Source: a bacterium
Lineage (GTDB): Bacteria; AUK180
Direction: 5' to 3'
Assembly: GCA_023133295.1 (NCBI GenBank)
Contig: JAGLWT010000134.1
Location: 1 to 62,458 of the forward strand
Length of the DNA stretch: 62,458 nucleotides
Below are positions 1 to 9,167 of the stretch, piece after piece; positions within the stretch are counted from its first letter, which is position 1; every line of letters begins with the position of its first letter. Position numbers and translations under genes: made by a program. The notes beneath the pieces are model-generated. The model had not been told where the DNA came from, made no database searches, and saw only the letters and a program-made list of their open reading frames with translations.

Positions 1-395
1 AGCTTCTTGACGAAGGCCGTGCCGGCGAGAATGTCGGAGTATTGTTAAGAGGCGTAAACAAGGTTGATGTAGAGCGCGGCCAGGTTTTGGCCAAGCCCAA
101 GAGCATCACACCTCACACGAAGTTCGACGCGAATATCTATGTTCTGACCGCAAAGGAAGGCGGACGACATAAACCGTTTGTTACGGGATATCGTCCTCAG
201 TTCTTTTTCAGAACTACAGATGTTACGGGCTCGATCACACTTCCTGAGAATGTTCAGATCGTCAAGCCCGGTGACAACCTCACCATTATGGTCGAGTTGA
301 TCAAACCTATCGGAATGGAGATAGGTCAGCGTTTCGCCGTTCGTGAAGGCGGCAGGACCGTTGGTGCCGGCGTTGTTGGCAAGATCCACGAATAA
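1..395 (+). CDS. tuf: Elongation factor Tu, C-terminal fragment (cut by window edge)
   Basis: This is the 3' end of the gene for EF-Tu, the GTPase that delivers aminoacyl-tRNA to the ribosome. The reading frame is open from base 3, and only about 130 C-terminal residues are present. They cover domains II/III, with the family-typical stretches [14 protein letters not shown] and GYRPQFFFR, and GRTVGAGVV near the end. The GTPase domain lies outside the window. The stop is 11 nt before the rpsJ start, so tuf leads directly into the S10 operon. This joins the str-type and S10-type clusters, as in many bacteria. Identity is very secure. Confidence 0.97.
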   Translation, partial: LLDEGRAGENVGVLLRGVNKVDVERGQVLAKPKSITPHTKFDANIYVLTAKEGGRHKPFVTGYRPQFFFRTTDVTGSITLPENVQIVKPGDNLTIMVELIKPIGMEIGQRFAVREGGRTVGAGVVGKIHE

Positions 396-406
396 AGGAG
401 TTGATA

Positions 407-715
407 TTGGATAGAGTAAGAATATATTTAAGTGCATACGATTATAGAATACTTGATAAGACCGCACAACAGATCATAAAGGAACTGAAGAGAAGTGAAG
501 GAAAAATGGCCGGACCGATACCACTGCCTACAAGGGTTTCAAGGTACACGGTTCTCCGCTCACCCTTCATTGATAAGAAATCCAGAGAACAATTTGAGAT
601 AAGGATACATAAAAGACTTATCGATATAGTGGAATACAGTCCCAAGACCGTTGAGGTCCTGAATAAACTTGTACTGCCTGCCGGCGTAGAGGTTAAGATC
701 AAGTTAACAAAGTGA
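407..715 (+). CDS. rpsJ: 30S ribosomal protein S10
   Basis: S10 of the small subunit head, also the NusE antitermination factor. About 102 residues, the normal length, with the usual [13 protein letters not shown] start and the [12 protein letters not shown] segment. I chose the TTG at 407 because AAAGGAG at 394-400 is 6 nt away; the TTG at 401 would abut the ribosome binding site. First gene of the S10 group, just after tuf. Confidence 0.95.
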   Translation: MDRVRIYLSAYDYRILDKTAQQIIKELKRSEGKMAGPIPLPTRVSRYTVLRSPFIDKKSREQFEIRIHKRLIDIVEYSPKTVEVLNKLVLPAGVEVKIKLTK

Positions 716-728
716 GGAGTAGTTACAA

Positions 729-1406
729 ATGAAAGTCGGACTGATCGGAAAAAAAGTGGGAATGACGCAGGTCTTCAGAGATGGTGTCAGTATTCCCGTT
801 ACCGCAATCAAGATCGAACCTAACTACGTTATCGAGATAAAGAAACGTGAAACGCACGGCTATGATGCCGTTCAGATGGGTTCGGTGAAAAATAAATGGT
901 TCAGAGGAACAAAACCGGTGCTTATTCATATTATGAAGGCCTTCGGAATGCCCAGGGAAGATATTGAAAAGGAGATCAAAAAAAGAAATACCGATAAACT
1001 TTTCACTTTCAGCGTATTGAAAGAATTCAGGGTCACGGATCCTGAGAATTACGCTCCCGGGGACCAGGTCGATGTAGAAGCATTGAAGGTGAATGATGTG
1101 GTCACGATAGTCGGAACCTCCAAAGGAAGAGGTTTTCAGGGTGTCATGAAGAGATACAATTTCGCCGGCGGCCCCGCAAGCCACGGCTCACATTTTCATC
1201 GAGCTCCCGGTTCTGTTGGAATGTGTGCTTCCCCTTCCAGGATCCTGAAGGGAAAGAAGATGCCCGGCCATATGGGCGTGCAGAAGGTTACCTTGAAAAA
1301 GATACCGATAATTGATGTAATTCCTGAAAAGAACGTTGTTTTAGTCAAGGGCGGAGTTCCCGGGGCTATCAACGGCGTTGTATATCTTCAGAATATTGAG
1401 GTGTGA
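729..1406 (+). CDS. rplC: 50S ribosomal protein L3
   Basis: L3 helps fold 23S rRNA early and reaches towards the peptidyl transferase centre. The 225-residue protein starts MKVGLIGKKVGMTQ. It contains the central loop segment SHGSHFHRAPGS and the GHMGVQKVT stretch typical of L3. GAGGAG lies just before the ATG. The stop codon lies 2 nt before the chosen ATG of rplD. Length is near the family norm. Confidence 0.96.
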   Translation: MKVGLIGKKVGMTQVFRDGVSIPVTAIKIEPNYVIEIKKRETHGYDAVQMGSVKNKWFRGTKPVLIHIMKAFGMPREDIEKEIKKRNTDKLFTFSVLKEFRVTDPENYAPGDQVDVEALKVNDVVTIVGTSKGRGFQGVMKRYNFAGGPASHGSHFHRAPGSVGMCASPSRILKGKKMPGHMGVQKVTLKKIPIIDVIPEKNVVLVKGGVPGAINGVVYLQNIEV

Positions 1407-1408
1407 TC

Positions 1409-2029
1409 ATGGCTGAAATCAAAGTAATCAACAGAGAAGGCCAGGAAATAGACAAGATCAAGGTAAGAGACGAGATCTTCAAGGGCGAAATAAGTGACAC
1501 ATTGATGCAGCTTGCCGTAAGAGCATATATGAATGCAAGGCGGGCGGGCACTGCGGTCACGAAAAGCCGTGCTATGGTGAAGGGCTCCAATAGGAAGATC
1601 TTCAGACAGAAAGGTACCGGTAATGCCAGAATGGGCCGCAAAAGGACAAATATTAGAACCGGCGGCGGTGTTGCTTTTGGCAAGAAACAGAGAGATTTTT
1701 CTTTTAAATTGAACAAGAAGATCCGGCGCAAAGCTTTGATCTCCGCGCTCACATCAAGATTTGAGGATTTCATAATATTGGATAAACTTGTTTTGGATAG
1801 GCCCAAGACAAAAGAGATGGCAGGACTGAAAAAATCATTGAATCTTCCCGCAAAATCTCTTTTTGTTGTAGGGCTTCCGGATACGAATCTGGATCTTTCC
1901 ATCAGAAATCTTGAGAATACCAAATGGGTTTCACAGAATTATCTCAATGTTTTCGATCTTCTCTATTTTGACAAGATCGTATTTACCAAGGATGCCATCA
2001 CTGATCTGGATAAAAGGATGGAACTATGA
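1409..2029 (+). CDS. rplD: 50S ribosomal protein L4
   Basis: L4 (206 residues) binds domain I of 23S rRNA and lines the exit tunnel. The conserved extended loop is visible: RQKGTGNARMGRKR followed by GGGVAFGKK. An upstream GTG at 1403 is possible, but the ATG at 1409 has GAGGTG at a better distance. It overlaps rplW by 4 nt (ATGA), which suggests translational coupling. The sequence shows no obvious S10 leader of the E. coli L4-autoregulation type, since tuf runs straight into rpsJ. Confidence 0.95.
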   Translation: MAEIKVINREGQEIDKIKVRDEIFKGEISDTLMQLAVRAYMNARRAGTAVTKSRAMVKGSNRKIFRQKGTGNARMGRKRTNIRTGGGVAFGKKQRDFSFKLNKKIRRKALISALTSRFEDFIILDKLVLDRPKTKEMAGLKKSLNLPAKSLFVVGLPDTNLDLSIRNLENTKWVSQNYLNVFDLLYFDKIVFTKDAITDLDKRMEL

Positions 2030-2316
2030 AAACAGAATATGACATCTTAATAGAGCCGGTATTGGCAGAGAAAGCGGAGAATGTCAGAGAGCATGGAGTT
2101 TATGTGTTCAAGGTCGCTCCCTATGCCAACAAGCCCGAAATAAAGAAGGCAGTCGAAAAGATCTTCAAGGTGAAGGTGGAAAAGGTCAATGTGTTGACCA
2201 TAAAAGGAAAGACCAAAAAGGTTAATTTCAGATACACCACCAAGACGCAGGGATACAAGAAGGCCTATGTGAAACTTGCGAAAGGAAACAGCATCGAGCT
2301 GTTTGAAGGAATATAG
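2026..2316 (+). CDS. rplW: 50S ribosomal protein L23
   Basis: L23 (96 residues) sits at the tunnel exit and is the docking site for SRP and trigger factor. It has the family pattern [11 protein letters not shown] near the N-terminus, [20 protein letters not shown] in the middle and a [10 protein letters not shown] end. The start overlaps the rplD stop. Normal length. Confidence 0.95.
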   Translation: MKTEYDILIEPVLAEKAENVREHGVYVFKVAPYANKPEIKKAVEKIFKVKVEKVNVLTIKGKTKKVNFRYTTKTQGYKKAYVKLAKGNSIELFEGI

Positions 2317-2326
2317 GAGAACAGAT

Positions 2327-3157
2327 ATGGGAATCAAGCAGCATAAACCATATACACCGACAAGAAGGTTCACGAAGCTTTCCGATTTCTCCGAGATCAC
2401 TAAGGATAAACCCTTCAAGCCTCTTACCGTGGGCAAAACCAGGATCTGCGGCAGGAACAATCATGGCAGGATCACTGTCAGAAGAAGGGGCGGCGGAGCA
2501 AAGAGACTTTACCGCTATATTGATTTCAAAAGAGACAAATGGAACATTCCCGGTGTAGTGGAAACGATAGAATACGATCCCAACCGGACAGCCAGGATCT
2601 CTCTTGTCAAATACGCTGACGGAGAAAGGCGCTATATTATTACGCCTGAGAATCTGAATGTCGGCGCAGCGGTCATGGCAGGCGACGAAGTCGAGCTTAA
2701 GCCCGGAAATTGCACATATTTAAAGAACATTCCGGAAGGAACGCCTATTCACAATATCGAGATCATTCCCGGAAGAGGAAGAGGTCAGATGGTGAGAAGC
2801 GCAGGTGCCTCGGCGATCATCAAGTCGCGTGAAGGAAATACCGCTTATATAGAACTTCCCTCCAAGGAAATGAGGAAATTCCATACCAATTGCAAGGCGA
2901 CCATCGGTATAGTTTCCAATTCGGAGCATGCAAATATCACTCTCGGCAAAGCCGGAAGATCCAGGTATTTGGGAAGAAGGCCGAAGGTCAGAGGTGTGGC
3001 GATGAACGCGCATGATCATCCTCATGGCGGCGGCCGCGGAAAGCAGAAAGGGTATAAAATGCCCGTTTCTCCTTGGGGTACGCCGGCAAAGGGCAAGAGA
3101 ACCAGGGATAAGAACAAGTACTCCGACAAGTGGATCGTGAGAAGAAGGAAGAAGTAG
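2327..3157 (+). CDS. rplB: 50S ribosomal protein L2
   Basis: L2 (276 residues) is needed for subunit joining and supports the peptidyl transferase centre. It has [16 protein letters not shown] near the N-terminus. The C-terminal segment around residues 220-245 carries [16 protein letters not shown], including the conserved histidine of the L2 family. An upstream in-frame TTG at 2276 would add 17 residues overlapping rplW. I prefer the ATG at 2327, which has AGGAGA 7 nt upstream and gives the standard [14 protein letters not shown] start. Confidence 0.96.
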   Translation: MGIKQHKPYTPTRRFTKLSDFSEITKDKPFKPLTVGKTRICGRNNHGRITVRRRGGGAKRLYRYIDFKRDKWNIPGVVETIEYDPNRTARISLVKYADGERRYIITPENLNVGAAVMAGDEVELKPGNCTYLKNIPEGTPIHNIEIIPGRGRGQMVRSAGASAIIKSREGNTAYIELPSKEMRKFHTNCKATIGIVSNSEHANITLGKAGRSRYLGRRPKVRGVAMNAHDHPHGGGRGKQKGYKMPVSPWGTPAKGKRTRDKNKYSDKWIVRRRKK

Positions 3158-3166
3158 GGGAATCAT

Positions 3167-3445
3167 ATGAGTAGATCATTAAAAAAAGGATTTTTCGTAC
3201 ATGAAAAATTGATGAAAAAGGTCCAGAAGATGAGAGCAAGCGGCGATACCAAGCCGATCAAGACCTGGTCGCGGGCAAGCATGCTTATTCCCGATATGGT
3301 CGGATTGACCTTTCAGGTACACAACGGCAAAAAATTCGTCACAGTTTTTGTAACCGAGAACATGGTCGGTCACCGTCTTGGAGAATTCGCTCTCACAAGA
3401 TATTTTAAGACACATGGCGGCCGTCTTGTCAAGAAGATGAAATAG
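3167..3445 (+). CDS. rpsS: 30S ribosomal protein S19
   Basis: S19 (92 residues), a small-subunit head protein that contacts S13 and the A-site region. It begins [15 protein letters not shown] and ends with the conserved [11 protein letters not shown] segment. It follows rplB after 9 nt with an AGGGG ribosome binding site. Confidence 0.96.
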   Translation: MSRSLKKGFFVHEKLMKKVQKMRASGDTKPIKTWSRASMLIPDMVGLTFQVHNGKKFVTVFVTENMVGHRLGEFALTRYFKTHGGRLVKKMK

Positions 3446-3455
3446 GGAGATGTAT

Positions 3456-3797
3456 ATGGAAACTTCAGCAAAACTCAGATACGCCAGGTACTCTCCGCTC
3501 AAGATGAGAAAGATCGCCAGGGGAATCAAAAAGGAATACGGATACAGCGTCGTTGATGCCATAAATGTTCTTCAGCTGGAGCCCTCAAAGGGCGCGAAGC
3601 TGCTGTCAAAGCTGATAAAAAGCGCTCTGGCAAATGCTATTCAGAAGAATATGAAGGAAGAAGATCTTCGCATCAAGACCATTTCAGTTGATGAAGGCCC
3701 CGGTTTGAAGAGAATGAAACCCCTCTCCATGGGACGGGCTACTATAATAAAGAGAAGGACATCCCATGTCGAAGTTGTCCTCACTGATGGGAAATAA
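3456..3797 (+). CDS. rplV: 50S ribosomal protein L22
   Basis: L22 (113 residues) extends a hairpin into the exit tunnel, where macrolide-resistance mutations arise in other bacteria. It has the ARYSPLKMRKIARGI start and the hairpin GPGLKRMKPLSMGRA, then IIKRRTSHVEVVL. An ATG at 3450 is also in frame, but AGGGAG at 3444-3449 is directly next to it, so the ATG at 3456 (spacing 6) is the better start. Confidence 0.94.
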   Translation: METSAKLRYARYSPLKMRKIARGIKKEYGYSVVDAINVLQLEPSKGAKLLSKLIKSALANAIQKNMKEEDLRIKTISVDEGPGLKRMKPLSMGRATIIKRRTSHVEVVLTDGK

Positions 3798-3806
3798 GAG
3801 GTAATT

Positions 3807-4454
3807 ATGGGTCAGAAAGTAAATCCGGAAGGATTCAGAGTAGGAATTACAAAGAATTGGTCCTCCAGATGGTTTAATGAGAAGAACTATGCGAAGAATA
3901 TTATCAATGAGAGAGGCATCGAAAATTTCATACGGGAAAACTATAAAGATGCCGGCATCGGCAGGATCATCTTCGAGAGAAAGGGTACAAAACAGAACAA
4001 GATCCGCGTATTTGTTGTTAGGCCCGCATTTATCATCGGCCAGAAAGGGACAGAAATAAAAAAGCTCACCACAGCTCTTAAGAAGAAATGGGGAGAAGAA
4101 TACAAGGTTGAGATCTCTGAAATAATCGAGCCCAATCTTGACGCGAATATCGTTGCTCAGAATGTTGCCAATCAGCTGGCAAGAAGAATGCATTTCAAGC
4201 GCGTCATTAAAAAGACGGCTTTGGAATCCATGGCAAGAGGAGCAAAGGGCATCAAGATGCGCATTGCGGGCCGTATTGCCGGTTCTGAAATGGCAAGGAT
4301 CGAGTGGGAAAAAAAGGGCAGGATCCCTCTTCACACTTTGAGAGCGAATATTGAATATGCCTATGTTGCCTCACGGACGTCCTATGGTATTATCGGTGTT
4401 AAGGTATGGCTCTATAAGGGTGATGTGAAATCTCACAAAGAACTAATTGATTAA
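3807..4454 (+). CDS. rpsC: 30S ribosomal protein S3
   Basis: S3 (215 residues) forms part of the mRNA entry site. It starts MGQKVNPEGFRVGI. A type-II KH domain is recognisable around VRPAFIIGQKGTEIKKL, and GARGIKMRIAGRIAGSEMAR-like residues mark the C-terminal domain. It lies in the standard position between rplV and rplP. Confidence 0.96.
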   Translation: MGQKVNPEGFRVGITKNWSSRWFNEKNYAKNIINERGIENFIRENYKDAGIGRIIFERKGTKQNKIRVFVVRPAFIIGQKGTEIKKLTTALKKKWGEEYKVEISEIIEPNLDANIVAQNVANQLARRMHFKRVIKKTALESMARGAKGIKMRIAGRIAGSEMARIEWEKKGRIPLHTLRANIEYAYVASRTSYGIIGVKVWLYKGDVKSHKELID

Positions 4455-4465
4455 AGAGGAATATT

Positions 4466-4870
4466 ATGTTAATGCCAAGAAAAAGTAAGTTTAGGAAAAT
4501 GCAGAAAGGAAGGATCAGAGGCCATGCCCAGAGGGGCAATCGCGTATCCTTCGGAGAATACGGCATTCAAACCAAAGAACACGCATTTATCACCGCTAAT
4601 GAGATCGAATCTGTCAGAGTAAATTTGAATAAGAAATTGAGAAAGATCGGTAAGATCTGGATCAGGATCTTCCCTCAGAAAGTACTCACCTCAAAACCGC
4701 TGGAAGTTAGAATGGGAAAGGGGAAAGGCGCTCCCGACAAATGGGTCGCCGCTGTAAAACCAGGTCATGTTCTGTTCGAGATATCCGGTGTGGATGAGGT
4801 TGAGGCAAAGCGGATATTGAAACAAGCATCATACAAATTGAGTGTAAAAACCAATTTTATTAAGAGGTAG
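4466..4870 (+). CDS. rplP: 50S ribosomal protein L16
   Basis: L16 (134 residues) binds near the A-site tRNA elbow. The MLMPRKSKFRK start is the common form of the family, so the ATG at 4466 is chosen; AAGAGGA ends 5 nt upstream. The middle IWIRIFPQKVLTSKPLEVRMGKGKG is diagnostic (conserved Arg and GKGKG). Normal length. Confidence 0.95.
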   Translation: MLMPRKSKFRKMQKGRIRGHAQRGNRVSFGEYGIQTKEHAFITANEIESVRVNLNKKLRKIGKIWIRIFPQKVLTSKPLEVRMGKGKGAPDKWVAAVKPGHVLFEISGVDEVEAKRILKQASYKLSVKTNFIKR

Positions 4871-4875
4871 GGAAA

Positions 4876-5079
4876 ATGAAAACGTCGGAAATTAGAGCAA
4901 TGACAGTTGACGAGATCAAACACAAGGTCGACGAGATGAAATCCAACCTTATGCATCTTAGATTCCAGAGGAAAATAGGCCAGCTCACCGATTTCAGTAA
5001 GTTTAAATTGGAGAAGAAAGAGATCGCAAGATTTTTGACCATTCTCACGGAAAAGGAGAATAAAGATGGAAAGAAATAG
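4876..5079 (+). CDS. rpmC: 50S ribosomal protein L29
   Basis: L29 (67 residues), a two-helix protein near the tunnel exit next to L23. It shows the typical helical stretch [17 protein letters not shown] and the [11 protein letters not shown] end. Its 3' end overlaps rpsQ by 14 nt, so the rpsQ ribosome binding site lies inside rpmC. Confidence 0.93.
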   Translation: MKTSEIRAMTVDEIKHKVDEMKSNLMHLRFQRKIGQLTDFSKFKLEKKEIARFLTILTEKENKDGKK

Positions 5080-5323
5080 ACGAAAAGTGAGGAAGGGGTT
5101 GGTCGTCTCTGACAAGATGGATAAAACGATCATCGTCAGGGTCGAGACACTCAAGCTTCACCCAAGGTTCAAGAAGTATTACAAGCAGAGCAATAAATTT
5201 GCCGTACATGATGAGAAGAACGAATGTAAGGTCGGAGATTTCGTGGAGATCATGGAAACAAGACCCCTTTCAAAAAGAAAAAGGTGGAGACTGCTCACCG
5301 TTCTGAAAAAGGTCGTTTCGTAG
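5066..5323 (+). CDS. rpsQ: 30S ribosomal protein S17
   Basis: S17 (85 residues), an early-assembly 16S rRNA binding protein. It has the conserved [17 protein letters not shown] segment and [13 protein letters not shown] near the end. The start lies inside rpmC, with AAAGGAG upstream. Normal length. Confidence 0.95.
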   Translation: MERNRRKVRKGLVVSDKMDKTIIVRVETLKLHPRFKKYYKQSNKFAVHDEKNECKVGDFVEIMETRPLSKRKRWRLLTVLKKVVS

Positions 5324-5333
5324 GAGATTATAG

Positions 5334-5705
5334 ATGATACAGAGAAACACAATGGTCAATGTCGCTGATAATACAGGGATAAAGAGGGCTCTTGTGATCG
5401 GATTTTACGGTTCCAACAGAAGCACGGCCAGCTTAGGCGATATTGTGGCTTTGGCCGTAAAAAAGATCATCCCCAATTCAAATAACACGAAAGGTGATAT
5501 AGTTAAAGGCGTGATCGTAAGGATCGCCAAGGAGATCAGAAGGCCGGACGGAAGTTATATTAAATTTGATGATAACAGCGTTGTTATTATTGACGATCAG
5601 CAAAACCCCCAGGGAACCAGGATCTTCGGGCCGGTCGCGAGAGAATTGCGTACCGGGGCCAACAAGTATATGAAGATAGTGTCTCTCGCACCCGAGGTCT
5701 GGTAG
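5334..5705 (+). CDS. rplN: 50S ribosomal protein L14
   Basis: L14 (123 residues) lies at the subunit interface. It begins [15 protein letters not shown], followed by a [18 protein letters not shown] loop, and has the [13 protein letters not shown] segment. All are family hallmarks. Normal length. Confidence 0.96.
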   Translation: MIQRNTMVNVADNTGIKRALVIGFYGSNRSTASLGDIVALAVKKIIPNSNNTKGDIVKGVIVRIAKEIRRPDGSYIKFDDNSVVIIDDQQNPQGTRIFGPVARELRTGANKYMKIVSLAPEVW

Positions 5706-5714
5706 GAGAAATAT

Positions 5715-6044
5715 ATGGGAAACAGGATAAAAAAAGGAGATATCGTACAGATCATTTCCGGAAAGAGCGCGATAAAAGGGAAGATGGGTAAGGTATTGAA
5801 GGTCCTCCGCAAGAGTGACAAGGTCATCGTTGAAGGCCTCAACCTTATGAAGAAGTCCACGAAGGCCGACCCCGCGAATAATAAGCAGGGCGGAATAGTT
5901 GAAGAACCGGCTCCCCTTAAGATGTCAAAGGTCATGCCTTATTGCAATGCCTGTCACAAAGGTGTCAGGGTCAAGTATGAAAGGGCGAACGGCAAAGTCA
6001 TCAGAAAATGTGTCAGCTGTGATGCCGTGCTTGAATACAAATAA
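5715..6044 (+). CDS. rplX: 50S ribosomal protein L24 with C-terminal zinc-ribbon-like cysteines
   Basis: L24 (109 residues) initiates large-subunit assembly. The N-terminal KOW domain is clear: GDIVQIISGKSAIKGKMGKVLKV. The C-terminal third carries two CxxC pairs (CNAC at about residue 77 and CVSC at about residue 100) around a basic hairpin. This is the arrangement of a zinc ribbon, which many bacterial L24 proteins have lost. From memory, cysteine-bearing L24 variants occur in several phyla, so this is a variant rather than an anomaly. Confidence 0.94.
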   Translation: MGNRIKKGDIVQIISGKSAIKGKMGKVLKVLRKSDKVIVEGLNLMKKSTKADPANNKQGGIVEEPAPLKMSKVMPYCNACHKGVRVKYERANGKVIRKCVSCDAVLEYK

Positions 6045-6057
6045 TTGAGGAAGTCAG

Positions 6058-6606
6058 ATGGAACCTAGATTAAAGACCAAATACAAAGAGGTCAGAAAGA
6101 AACTGAAAAAAGAGTTCAAGTACAAGAACGAAATGCAGATCCCCAATATTAAAAAGATCGTTGTTAATATGGGCGTCGGCGATGCGATCAAAGATTATAA
6201 GAACATAGAAGCCGCGATGAAGGACCTGTCTATTATTACGGGTCAGAAACCCCGTATAAACAAGGCCAGGAAATCTATAGCGAACTTCAAGCTTAGAGAC
6301 GGTATGGCTGTGGGTACTTCCGTAACATTGCGAAGAGCGATGATGTGGGAATTCCTGGACAGGTTTATTTCGGTAACCGCTCCCCGTATCAAGGATTTTA
6401 AAGGCTTCAAAACCAGTCAGTTCGATGGCCGGGGAAATTATAATTTTGGTTTGAGAGAGCAATTCATCTTTCCTGAGATCGACATTGAGAAGGTTCAGGT
6501 TATCAGAGGAATGAATATCTCGATCACAACCAGTAATGCCACAGATGAAGAAGCGGAAGCACTGCTCAGGGAATTAGGCTTCCCCTTTAAGAAGCAAAAG
6601 AAGTAG
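6058..6606 (+). CDS. rplE: 50S ribosomal protein L5
   Basis: L5 (182 residues) binds 5S rRNA and contacts P-site tRNA. It has the [13 protein letters not shown] segment, [20 protein letters not shown], and the [18 protein letters not shown] segment near the C-terminus. Standard spc-operon position after rplX. Confidence 0.96.
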   Translation: MEPRLKTKYKEVRKKLKKEFKYKNEMQIPNIKKIVVNMGVGDAIKDYKNIEAAMKDLSIITGQKPRINKARKSIANFKLRDGMAVGTSVTLRRAMMWEFLDRFISVTAPRIKDFKGFKTSQFDGRGNYNFGLREQFIFPEIDIEKVQVIRGMNISITTSNATDEEAEALLRELGFPFKKQKK

Positions 6607-6617
6607 AGGAGAGAAAA

Positions 6618-6803
6618 TTGGCGAAAAAATCGTGGAGAGTTAAACAAAAAGCCGGCAGTAAGTTCAAGGTTAGAGAATATAATAGATGTCCGATCTGTGG
6701 CCGCGCTCGTGCGTACTACAGAAGATTTGATATGTGCAGAATTTGCTTCAGGGAATTGGCCAGCCAAGGCAAGCTTCCCGGAGTGAAGAAGGCCTCGTGG
6801 TAA
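6618..6803 (+). CDS. rpsZ: 30S ribosomal protein S14, zinc-binding type Z
   Basis: S14 of the short zinc-binding form (61 residues). [20 protein letters not shown] supplies the CxxC-x12-CxxC zinc site, and it ends with [11 protein letters not shown]. The start is TTG at 6618, with GAGGAGAG upstream. The long cysteine-free form is not present in this operon. Confidence 0.95.
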   Translation: MAKKSWRVKQKAGSKFKVREYNRCPICGRARAYYRRFDMCRICFRELASQGKLPGVKKASW

Positions 6804-6813
6804 GGGGAATATT

Positions 6814-7215
6814 ATGGTAATGACAGATCCGATCGCAGATTTACTTACAAGGATTAGAAATGCATGCATGGCTGAACATAAAGAGGTAGAGATCAACCAT
6901 TCTAAGATGAAGGAAGAAGTTACATCCATCCTGAAGAAAGAAGGTTTTATCGCGGATTATACCATCAAGGAGATCACCGCTAATAAGAAATCCCTGGTTC
7001 TCTTTTTACGTTACGGCGAAAAAAATGAAAGTCTGATTTCCGGACTAAAAAGGGTGTCAAAACCCGGCAGAAGAATCTATAAATCATACAAGGATATACC
7101 AAGGGTGCTGAACGGCTACGGCGTAGCCATTGTCTCAACATCACATGGCGTCCTGACTGATAAGGATTGCCGCGTCAATAAGGTTGGCGGCGAGCTTCTC
7201 TGCTATATCTGGTAA
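6814..7215 (+). CDS. rpsH: 30S ribosomal protein S8
   Basis: S8 (133 residues), a primary 16S rRNA binder. It starts [17 protein letters not shown] and ends with [27 protein letters not shown], matching the conserved STSxG...GGE signature. An ATG at 6820 is an alternative two residues in. AGGGGA lies upstream. Confidence 0.95.
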   Translation: MVMTDPIADLLTRIRNACMAEHKEVEINHSKMKEEVTSILKKEGFIADYTIKEITANKKSLVLFLRYGEKNESLISGLKRVSKPGRRIYKSYKDIPRVLNGYGVAIVSTSHGVLTDKDCRVNKVGGELLCYIW

Positions 7216-7226
7216 AGAGGTTAATA

Positions 7227-7808
7227 ATGTCAAAAATAGGAAATCTTCTTATTGAAATACCGAAGGGAGTTCAAATCGAGGTGAAGGATAATACCGTTCA
7301 TGTCAAGGGCCCTAAAGGTGAATTGAAATGGGCGCTTCTTCCCGAGATCTCCCTTTCCATTAAGGATAATCAGGTTGAAGTGAAAAGAGGAAGCGAATTA
7401 AAAAAGATAAAGGCCTTTCACGGACTTTCGAGAGCCCTCATTTACAATATGGCCATAGGGGTCTCCGAGGGTTATTCGAAGACATTGGTACTTATCTGGA
7501 AGGGCGGAAAGATGGAAGTGAAGGGAAAAGATTTTTCCTTAAGCGTCAATTTTATCAATAAAAGCCTTACACCTCCCCCCGGCATCGAGCTTACTCCAGT
7601 GAAAACGACAGAACTCAATATTCCCGGAATAGAAAGAGGCAGATACGCCGGCGCCATCAGCGTCAGCGGTATAGACAAACAGCTGGTCGGACAGGTTGCG
7701 GCGAAGATCAGGCACTTTCTTCCACCGGAACCCTATCATGGAAAAGGGATCAGATACATTGATGAGTTCGTTAAGACAAAATCCGGTAAATCCGGTGCCA
7801 CTGTATAG
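7227..7808 (+). CDS. rplF: 50S ribosomal protein L6
   Basis: L6 (193 residues), near the sarcin-ricin loop and factor-binding site. It has VKGPKGEL in the N-terminal domain, GLSRALIYNM, and the C-terminal AKIRHFLPPEPYHGKGIRY motif (usually RxPEPYKGKGI). It is slightly longer than the common 175-180 residues, with a short C-terminal extension. Confidence 0.95.
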   Translation: MSKIGNLLIEIPKGVQIEVKDNTVHVKGPKGELKWALLPEISLSIKDNQVEVKRGSELKKIKAFHGLSRALIYNMAIGVSEGYSKTLVLIWKGGKMEVKGKDFSLSVNFINKSLTPPPGIELTPVKTTELNIPGIERGRYAGAISVSGIDKQLVGQVAAKIRHFLPPEPYHGKGIRYIDEFVKTKSGKSGATV

Positions 7809-7817
7809 AGGTACAAT

Positions 7818-8171
7818 ATGAAACAGGAAAAAAGATTCAGAAGAAAAAAACACATAAGAAAAGTTGTCAACGGAACCGGCGACATTCCCAGACTCTGTGT
7901 TTATAAAAGCCTTCAGCATATCTATGTTCAGGTCGTGGACGATGAGGCCGGCAAGGTCCTTTTCGGCTGTTCGACATTGACCGAGGATGTGAAGAAGACT
8001 CTAAAATACGGTGGGAATTCGGATGCCGCAAAGGCCGTTGGTAAGAAAATTGCCGAAATGTGCAAGGAAAAGAGCTTTGAGAAAGTGGTATTTGACAGAA
8101 ACGGATTCATCTATCACGGCCGTATTAAAGCCTTAGCCGACGCGGCCCGCGAAGCCGGACTGAAATTTTAA
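7818..8171 (+). CDS. rplR: 50S ribosomal protein L18
   Basis: L18 (117 residues) binds 5S rRNA with L5. It has the basic N-terminus, PRLCVYKSLQHIYVQVVDD, and the conserved end VVFDRNGFIYHGRIKALADAAREAGLKF. Normal length and position. Confidence 0.95.
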   Translation: MKQEKRFRRKKHIRKVVNGTGDIPRLCVYKSLQHIYVQVVDDEAGKVLFGCSTLTEDVKKTLKYGGNSDAAKAVGKKIAEMCKEKSFEKVVFDRNGFIYHGRIKALADAAREAGLKF

Positions 8172-8182
8172 AGGAGCGAACT

Positions 8183-8704
8183 ATGGCATTCTACAGAGAA
8201 GAAGTCAAAGAATATGAAGAGAAGATAATCAAGATCAACAGGGTTGCCAAGGTCCTGAAGGGCGGAAGAAAATTCAGTTTCAACTGCCTCATGGCCGTTG
8301 GTGATGTCAATGGAAAGGTCGGCCTTGGTTTCGGTAAAGCAAATGAAACAACAGATGCGATGAGAAAAGCAGCGAATGACGGTAAGAGATATATGATACA
8401 GATACCGGTCAATGATGAGGGGACCATACCCTTTGAAATGATCGGCCAGTGGGGAAACGCGAGGGTTTTATTGAAACCCGGACGTCCCGGAACAGGTATT
8501 ATCGCCGGCGGATCCGTGCGTGCTATCTTAGAGGTCAGCGGAATGAAGAATATCGTAACGAAGGCATTGACCTCCGGTTCGCAGACAAATATCGCGAGAG
8601 CGACAATGGATGCTTTGAAGAAGATAAGCAATGTGTATAAGAAATGGCAGGTGCGTCAGACCTTCAAGCAGATGGAGAACAATAATGAAAAGGGTAAAGG
8701 TTAG
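8183..8704 (+). CDS. rpsE: 30S ribosomal protein S5
   Basis: S5 (173 residues), involved in decoding accuracy and mRNA entry. It has INRVAKVLKGGRKFSF, GKVGLGFGKANE, and the GTGIIAGGSVRAILEVSGMKNIVTK region. The 3' end overlaps rpmD by 20 nt. Confidence 0.96.
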   Translation: MAFYREEVKEYEEKIIKINRVAKVLKGGRKFSFNCLMAVGDVNGKVGLGFGKANETTDAMRKAANDGKRYMIQIPVNDEGTIPFEMIGQWGNARVLLKPGRPGTGIIAGGSVRAILEVSGMKNIVTKALTSGSQTNIARATMDALKKISNVYKKWQVRQTFKQMENNNEKGKG

Positions 8705-9167
8705 AGTTACTGGCAGCAGGATCCGTGAGAAGAAAACCACGAAGGTGGTCATGGATTCGCTGGGTTTACGCAAGATCGGCCAAATAAGAGAATATCCCAT
8801 GAATGATTGTGTCATGGGGATGATCAGGAAAGTGAATCACCTGATATCATATGAAATATTCGAGGATAAATCCGCGAAGTCAAAAGCTGCGCCGAAAACA
8901 CCGGCTGCGCCGAAAAAGGAAATTCAAGAGAAAACGATAAAGAAGGAAACGCCTTCGGCAGAGAAAAAACCAGCAGCGGCGAAAAAACCAGCAGCGGCGA
9001 AGAAGCCGCCTGTTGCTAAGAAAACAAAAGCCGCAGCATCGAAAAAGCAGCAGCCCAAAGCGGCGAAAGCACCGCAGAAGAAGGCTGCCGCGGAAAAGCC
9101 CGTTAAGAAAGCAGCGCCTAAGAAGGCCCCCGAAGGCGATAAGAAGCCCGAGAGCGGAGGGAAATAA
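8685..9167 (+). CDS. rpmD: 50S ribosomal protein L30 with a long Lys/Ala/Pro-rich C-terminal tail
   Basis: The first ~62 residues are a normal L30: [12 protein letters not shown] near the start, then a SLGLRKIGQ segment and a [15 protein letters not shown] segment. After this the frame continues for about 98 residues of low-complexity [13 protein letters not shown] sequence, similar in composition to histone H1-like tails. Ordinary L30 is about 60 residues. The start at 8685 lies inside the rpsE 3' end; an earlier start would only extend into rpsE. The stop overlaps the rplO ATG. The tail may bind nucleic acid; that is inference from charge and composition. Confidence 0.9.
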   Translation: MKRVKVRVTGSRIREKKTTKVVMDSLGLRKIGQIREYPMNDCVMGMIRKVNHLISYEIFEDKSAKSKAAPKTPAAPKKEIQEKTIKKETPSAEKKPAAAKKPAAAKKPPVAKKTKAAASKKQQPKAAKAPQKKAAAEKPVKKAAPKKAPEGDKKPESGGK

